From the NCBI GenBank assembly GCA_013399115.1, contig VXAA01006091.1:277101-341100 (forward strand): DNA of 64,000 nucleotides, read 5' to 3'. Origin of the DNA: Anseranas semipalmata (taxonomy: Eukaryota > Chordata > Aves > Anseriformes > Anseranatidae). The position numbers and the translations under genes were made by a program. The notes beneath the pieces were generated by a model. That model ran no database searches, was not told the origin of the DNA, and saw only the letters and a program-made list of their open reading frames with translations. Positions 59,901 to 64,000 of this stretch are shown here, piece by piece; position 1 is the stretch's first letter; every line of letters begins with the position of its first letter.

Positions 59901-62900
59901 GTGGGCAAGTATTTTGACTATGATTATTAACAAAATTACTACAAAATACCTCCATTATCTTTGACAGGATGAAACCTCTCCTTCTTCTTTCCCAAGCAAT
60001 CACCTACTGCAGTGCTTTGGGTTAGGTTTTGAATATGAACTTGACCCGAAAGAGACTATCTTGTGACACTGAAATGAATGACAAAATTCCAGAAATTACT
60101 TCAATAAAAACAAGAGTAAAACAAGGAAAATCAATAATTAATGTGAAATTTAGTTCCCATGGAATGTTTCTATAGTATTTAAGCATGATTCAACTGCTTT
60201 GAATTCATAATTATGTTTATTTTAGTTATAAATTTATTCAATATTCCTATGTCATCACATCATACATAATGGAAGTTTAGAGATGTTCTTAAAATCAGAC
60301 TATCACATGAATTACAAGTACAAAGTTTTCTCACATATTTGGGGTTTATCTCAACTTTCCTGGAAAATGGGCATATTTTCTCTAAAAAGGTAGAAACACA
60401 TGACTGAGAGCACAAAATGAATGTTTGCTGTGCATTAAGGAACAGGATCTATCCATCCATCATAGTTCTATTTGATTTTCAGATCACTTCTTCTTCCTGA
60501 CTCTACTTGCAGAAATTAACACCATGGTTTTTGCTAGGCATCCAGACTGTGCAGATGAGAACATTCCAGTAGAAAGAAGCAAAGTACACATTTAACTTTG
60601 AACAAAGAAATGATGAAAAACACCAAGTCCGTTTAGAACCATTATGGCCAGTAGTTAGCAAGATATGGGAGTGGGATGAATTAGTATTTTCTAAACAATT
60701 CTTAAAAAAGCCTGTAAATCTCCATATACATGGAGAATCACAAATAAAGGTTATCTGTAAAAATTGCACATTTTTATTTATCACACTTCTTTCATACGTT
60801 TTAAATCTAATTTAAACCAATGGAGCTGTTGAAGTTTCTTAGCAAACATATGTCATGATGAATTGTGACTTCCAGTTGTTCTGCACATGAAGGGTCTGGT
60901 TGAATCCCTTCTGAAGTGAAATGCATTATCCAAAAATTCTTTCCAAGAAAGCAAAATTAAATAAAAAAGCCATATAATTGTCAAACTGCCACCAAGTATG
61001 TAACTACATAAAACAAATGAGAGAGGAGTTAGATTCAGATTTAATACATTGATACAGCACATAAATACTGAACTTTCCTGTCCTTTGCTGCTAAACTTTC
61101 ATTGCCCTGTGTGCAGTGCGGTATTATAGAATGAGGTTTGTAATACAAAGCATAGGTGTGATTGGTGTCTAAATGGGGAGCTGTTACTGGGAAAAATGAG
61201 AGGAAAACAAAACAAAACAGAAGAGCAGCTCAGAGGTGAGTAGACTAAAGACAGGGAGAAGGGAATTCTCTCTTCTTGTGCTACGGGTTCACATGCTCGC
61301 TGGCTGCATGGGATGCTCACATTCAATGTGTCCAGTTTCTCGGGTCCATGAGGGCTCCATGGGGCTCTGAGACCTGTACAGAAAAGTTCCAGACTACCTT
61401 GCTGAAGATGTTTCACACAACACAAGACAACTGAATGCTACTGACAGCAGCAAGAACTAAAGCCAGGTCTCTTTGGGGAAAGAGATTTAGGTATTCAGCC
61501 ATATAGACTTCTCCTTCATGTAAAGAACATTTAAGGGTTCCTGCAAAGAAGAGAGGCCCCAAAAGCTAAATTCTAGGATCTACTCTACCTCAGTGGATAA
61601 GTGCCCTCCTGACAGATGAGACCATGAGATGAGTTTCTTCTAGGAAAGACATATAGTTTCCCGTAAGTCTGTAGGCCAATGAGTAAAGAAGGGAGAAAGC
61701 CCTGTTACCTTTTCATCCTCTCTTTTTCTAAGTAGTGCTTCAGACATCTTGCCTTATGTCTCTGGACATGTTATGAGAGAATGACCCATGTATTAATCCT
61801 GCCAAAGAGGTGTGGCCGCGCTTCTCCACACCAATGGGGCTGAAGATGTCCCTCCTAGCTTTGTGGTGACCTGGGGAAGGCCCCTGCCTCCAGGACACAG
61901 CATCCTTTGGCATATGTTCTAGGTGGTAGATAGATGCCTACACCACTTGGCAAATGCTGCCCAGTATAAGTGATGAATGGCTGTGGGTGGCTTGTTCCCT
62001 TTTAATCCATTTTAAAATATTTAGTTTCTATTAGGAAGAAACCAGTTTTAACATTGTCCTTCAGCAAATCAGCTATGTTTTGATTCAAGTACAGGAGATA
62101 TTTCTCTGTAACTCTGAAGACTTATCCCATATATGAGCATTTCCTCTGTGGAAGAGAAGAGGTATTTTAAATGGACACATGGCAACAGGGATGCGTCAAG
62201 TCATTTAATAATGTATTTTGGGAACCAATAGATAGAAGGCAAGCATGATGCTGTTTCACAATTTGTTCCTTTTATATGGAACTGTACTTTAAAATTATTA
62301 GGCTAAGGAGACCAGATGTCTTGGCTTTACCAAGGCAACCATTTTTTAAGACCCTATTTTAGTGTTTCAACAATTTTTACTGCAATGCTAAAATGGCTTT
62401 TTTTTTTCTGTTATTAAGCAACTCCCACCCTGATGTACCATCTGCTGAGAAACATTGAATGTCTTTTCCATTTCTCAGTACTTAAATATGTTTATATAAA
62501 GGAAAAGAAATCATAGTGTGTATATGCCTGTGTGTGAGAATGTATGTGGAAAATCAAGTGAGAGAAAGGAGATATTATGCTGTGGTATGCCTGTAGGAAG
62601 TAATTAATGGTAAATACCCTGTGACAAATTCCAGGTTTGACTGGAGCAGTCTAAACACTAAAATAAATCAACACAGAATAACATATTTTGCATCTGATTG
62701 ATTTTTGTATCATTTGATAAATATCACTTAACCATTTATATAACCAATTTAAGTGACAACTATCACAGGACAAAAATATTAGCCAGTACATTACTGGTGA
62801 ATATTATTCAATCTGTCTCCCAATTACATTTTTGAAGGCATTATGCTACTAACTAATGAATACAATTAATAAAGAAATTTCAAGACAGTAAGACGATTCT

Positions 62901-63558
62901 GAGCTATAGCATAATGCCATATATTCTTCTTATTTTCACTTTTCTCACTTTTTCAAAATTCTGAGGTCTTTAAATTTTATTCTTTTGCCATTATTACTTG
63001 CCAACAGATTATAGGATAACAAAAATATTCAAAATCAAATTCAAAATATTTTTTCCAAATTTCAGCAGTCCCAAATAAGTAATAACAGCACACCCGTCCA
63101 TCTGGCCCAGTAAGAAATTTAAAGTTTTACTGTATTGTGCAGAGATGAAATATGATTACTTGTATAGTCTCTGAGGATCTGTTCACACCAAGAATCAGTG
63201 AAGAGAGAACAAAGTTATCACTACTATCAATTTATTTCATAGGACCTGACATCACTTAGTTCAAAATTTTCATATTTTGATGATTATGCTCATAAATTAA
63301 GAGCATTTTAAAAAAGTTTAAAGGAGACATGACTTATTGAACACACATAATCATTGTTGAATTCTCACAAAGTGCCATGTGTTTATCCACTTTGACTCTG
63401 GTGTTTAAAGTCATGCATTCCATGCACATCAATGTCCAAAAATTATTGCCTTGATACTTTTACCACTGTTTTTCCATATAAGTATATCTCTGCACCAGCA
63501 TATTTTATCTTGCTAACTTTAATGAATTTATCTTCTAGGTAATAGTAAAAGTTAGCAA

Positions 63559-63580
63559 ATATATATATATATATATATTT
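63559..63580 (+). repeat. (AT)n microsatellite
   Basis: About ten AT units followed by TTATTTAAAT. Confidence 0.92.
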
Positions 63581-64000
63581 ATTTAAATGGTACAAAAATA
63601 TATCTGTATCATGTAGTGTTTTTATAAGAATCAACAAATACTCAGATACAGTTTTTCCAAGCTTTCCTAAATGAAAAATAACAATCAAAATATGAATTTT
63701 ATGTAGAAATTAGAAAGGAAATACCCATTTGCAAGTGCTAATGTACCTAAAATCACAGCTTGATACATTAGCCAGGAAAGTTTCTGCTCATAGTTTAGCT
63801 AATATATTTTTTTTTATGTAAGAATACAATAGACATCTAACAGTGTATACAGAGTAATGTGCTTACAATGATGAATACCAAATGAATTAATATTAAAACA
63901 TAAAATAAAGTGAACACCCCTTCAAGTGAAGTGGAAAGTAAGTTTTGTAATTCCTCTGTTTTCCTCTAGTACGATATTATTCTTGCTGATTTCTTTCAAT

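Larger units (their letters stand above)
39595..64000. other. Unique AT-rich DNA, no gene recognised
   Basis: Mostly repeat-free sequence with simple repeats as listed. Less AT-rich patches occur near 49690-50020, 50870-51060, 55610-55730 and 61800-61920. I could not tie any of them to a known element or exon. A 161-codon minus frame at 40647-41132 includes translated poly-T/C-rich tracts and is judged a chance ORF. Stretches 41220-42110, 46540-46640 and 52860-53320 look like candidate conserved non-coding DNA. Confidence 0.55.

Overview
The window is vertebrate nuclear DNA, most probably from a bird. Three CR1 LINE copies carry the avian-type 3' end: the octamer pair ATTCTATG/ATTCTGTG before a final A, read on the minus strand as AATCACAGAATCACAGAAT. 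The rest is AT-rich, with A/T homopolymers, (GT)n, (AAAAT)n, (TTATA)n and (TA)n microsatellites, five runs or single positions of N, and no sign of bacterial gene organisation. I cannot name the species or the chromosome.

I recognise no cellular protein-coding gene, tRNA, rRNA or small nuclear RNA. Almost all open frames are 60-100 codons and look like chance ORFs. The only sequence with clear protein homology is reverse-transcriptase remnants of CR1/LINE elements, all broken. The window therefore looks like a gene desert or the interior of a very large intron.

Layout: 1-24.2 kb is mostly unique AT-rich sequence with microsatellites. A short CR1 tail lies at 24.2-24.5 kb (minus). 24.5-30.7 kb is unique sequence with a (GT)n tract, a sequence gap and a poly-A tract. 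A very old CR1/LINE reverse-transcriptase relic lies at about 30.70-30.96 kb (minus). A younger CR1 copy with a reverse-transcriptase fragment and an internal deletion lies at 32.52-33.44 kb (minus), head-to-head with a third CR1 at 34.63-35.20 kb (plus). 35.2-38.3 kb holds AT-rich tandem repeats and a 22-bp minisatellite. 38.3-39.0 kb is a GC-richer block ending in a (CCCT)n tract. 39.0-64 kb is again mostly unique AT-rich DNA, some of it resembling conserved non-coding DNA with homeodomain/POU-type motifs.

The best leads are small structures rather than a gene system: a perfect inverted repeat made of two AP-1 sites at 26.1 kb, a 10-bp-arm hairpin next to a C/EBP-like motif at 56.9 kb, a long imperfect hairpin inside the longest ORF at 23.1 kb, an AP-1/kappaB pair at 45.87 kb, and a CR1 deletion whose breakpoint coincides with a single N. 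I found no convincing previously undescribed biological system.
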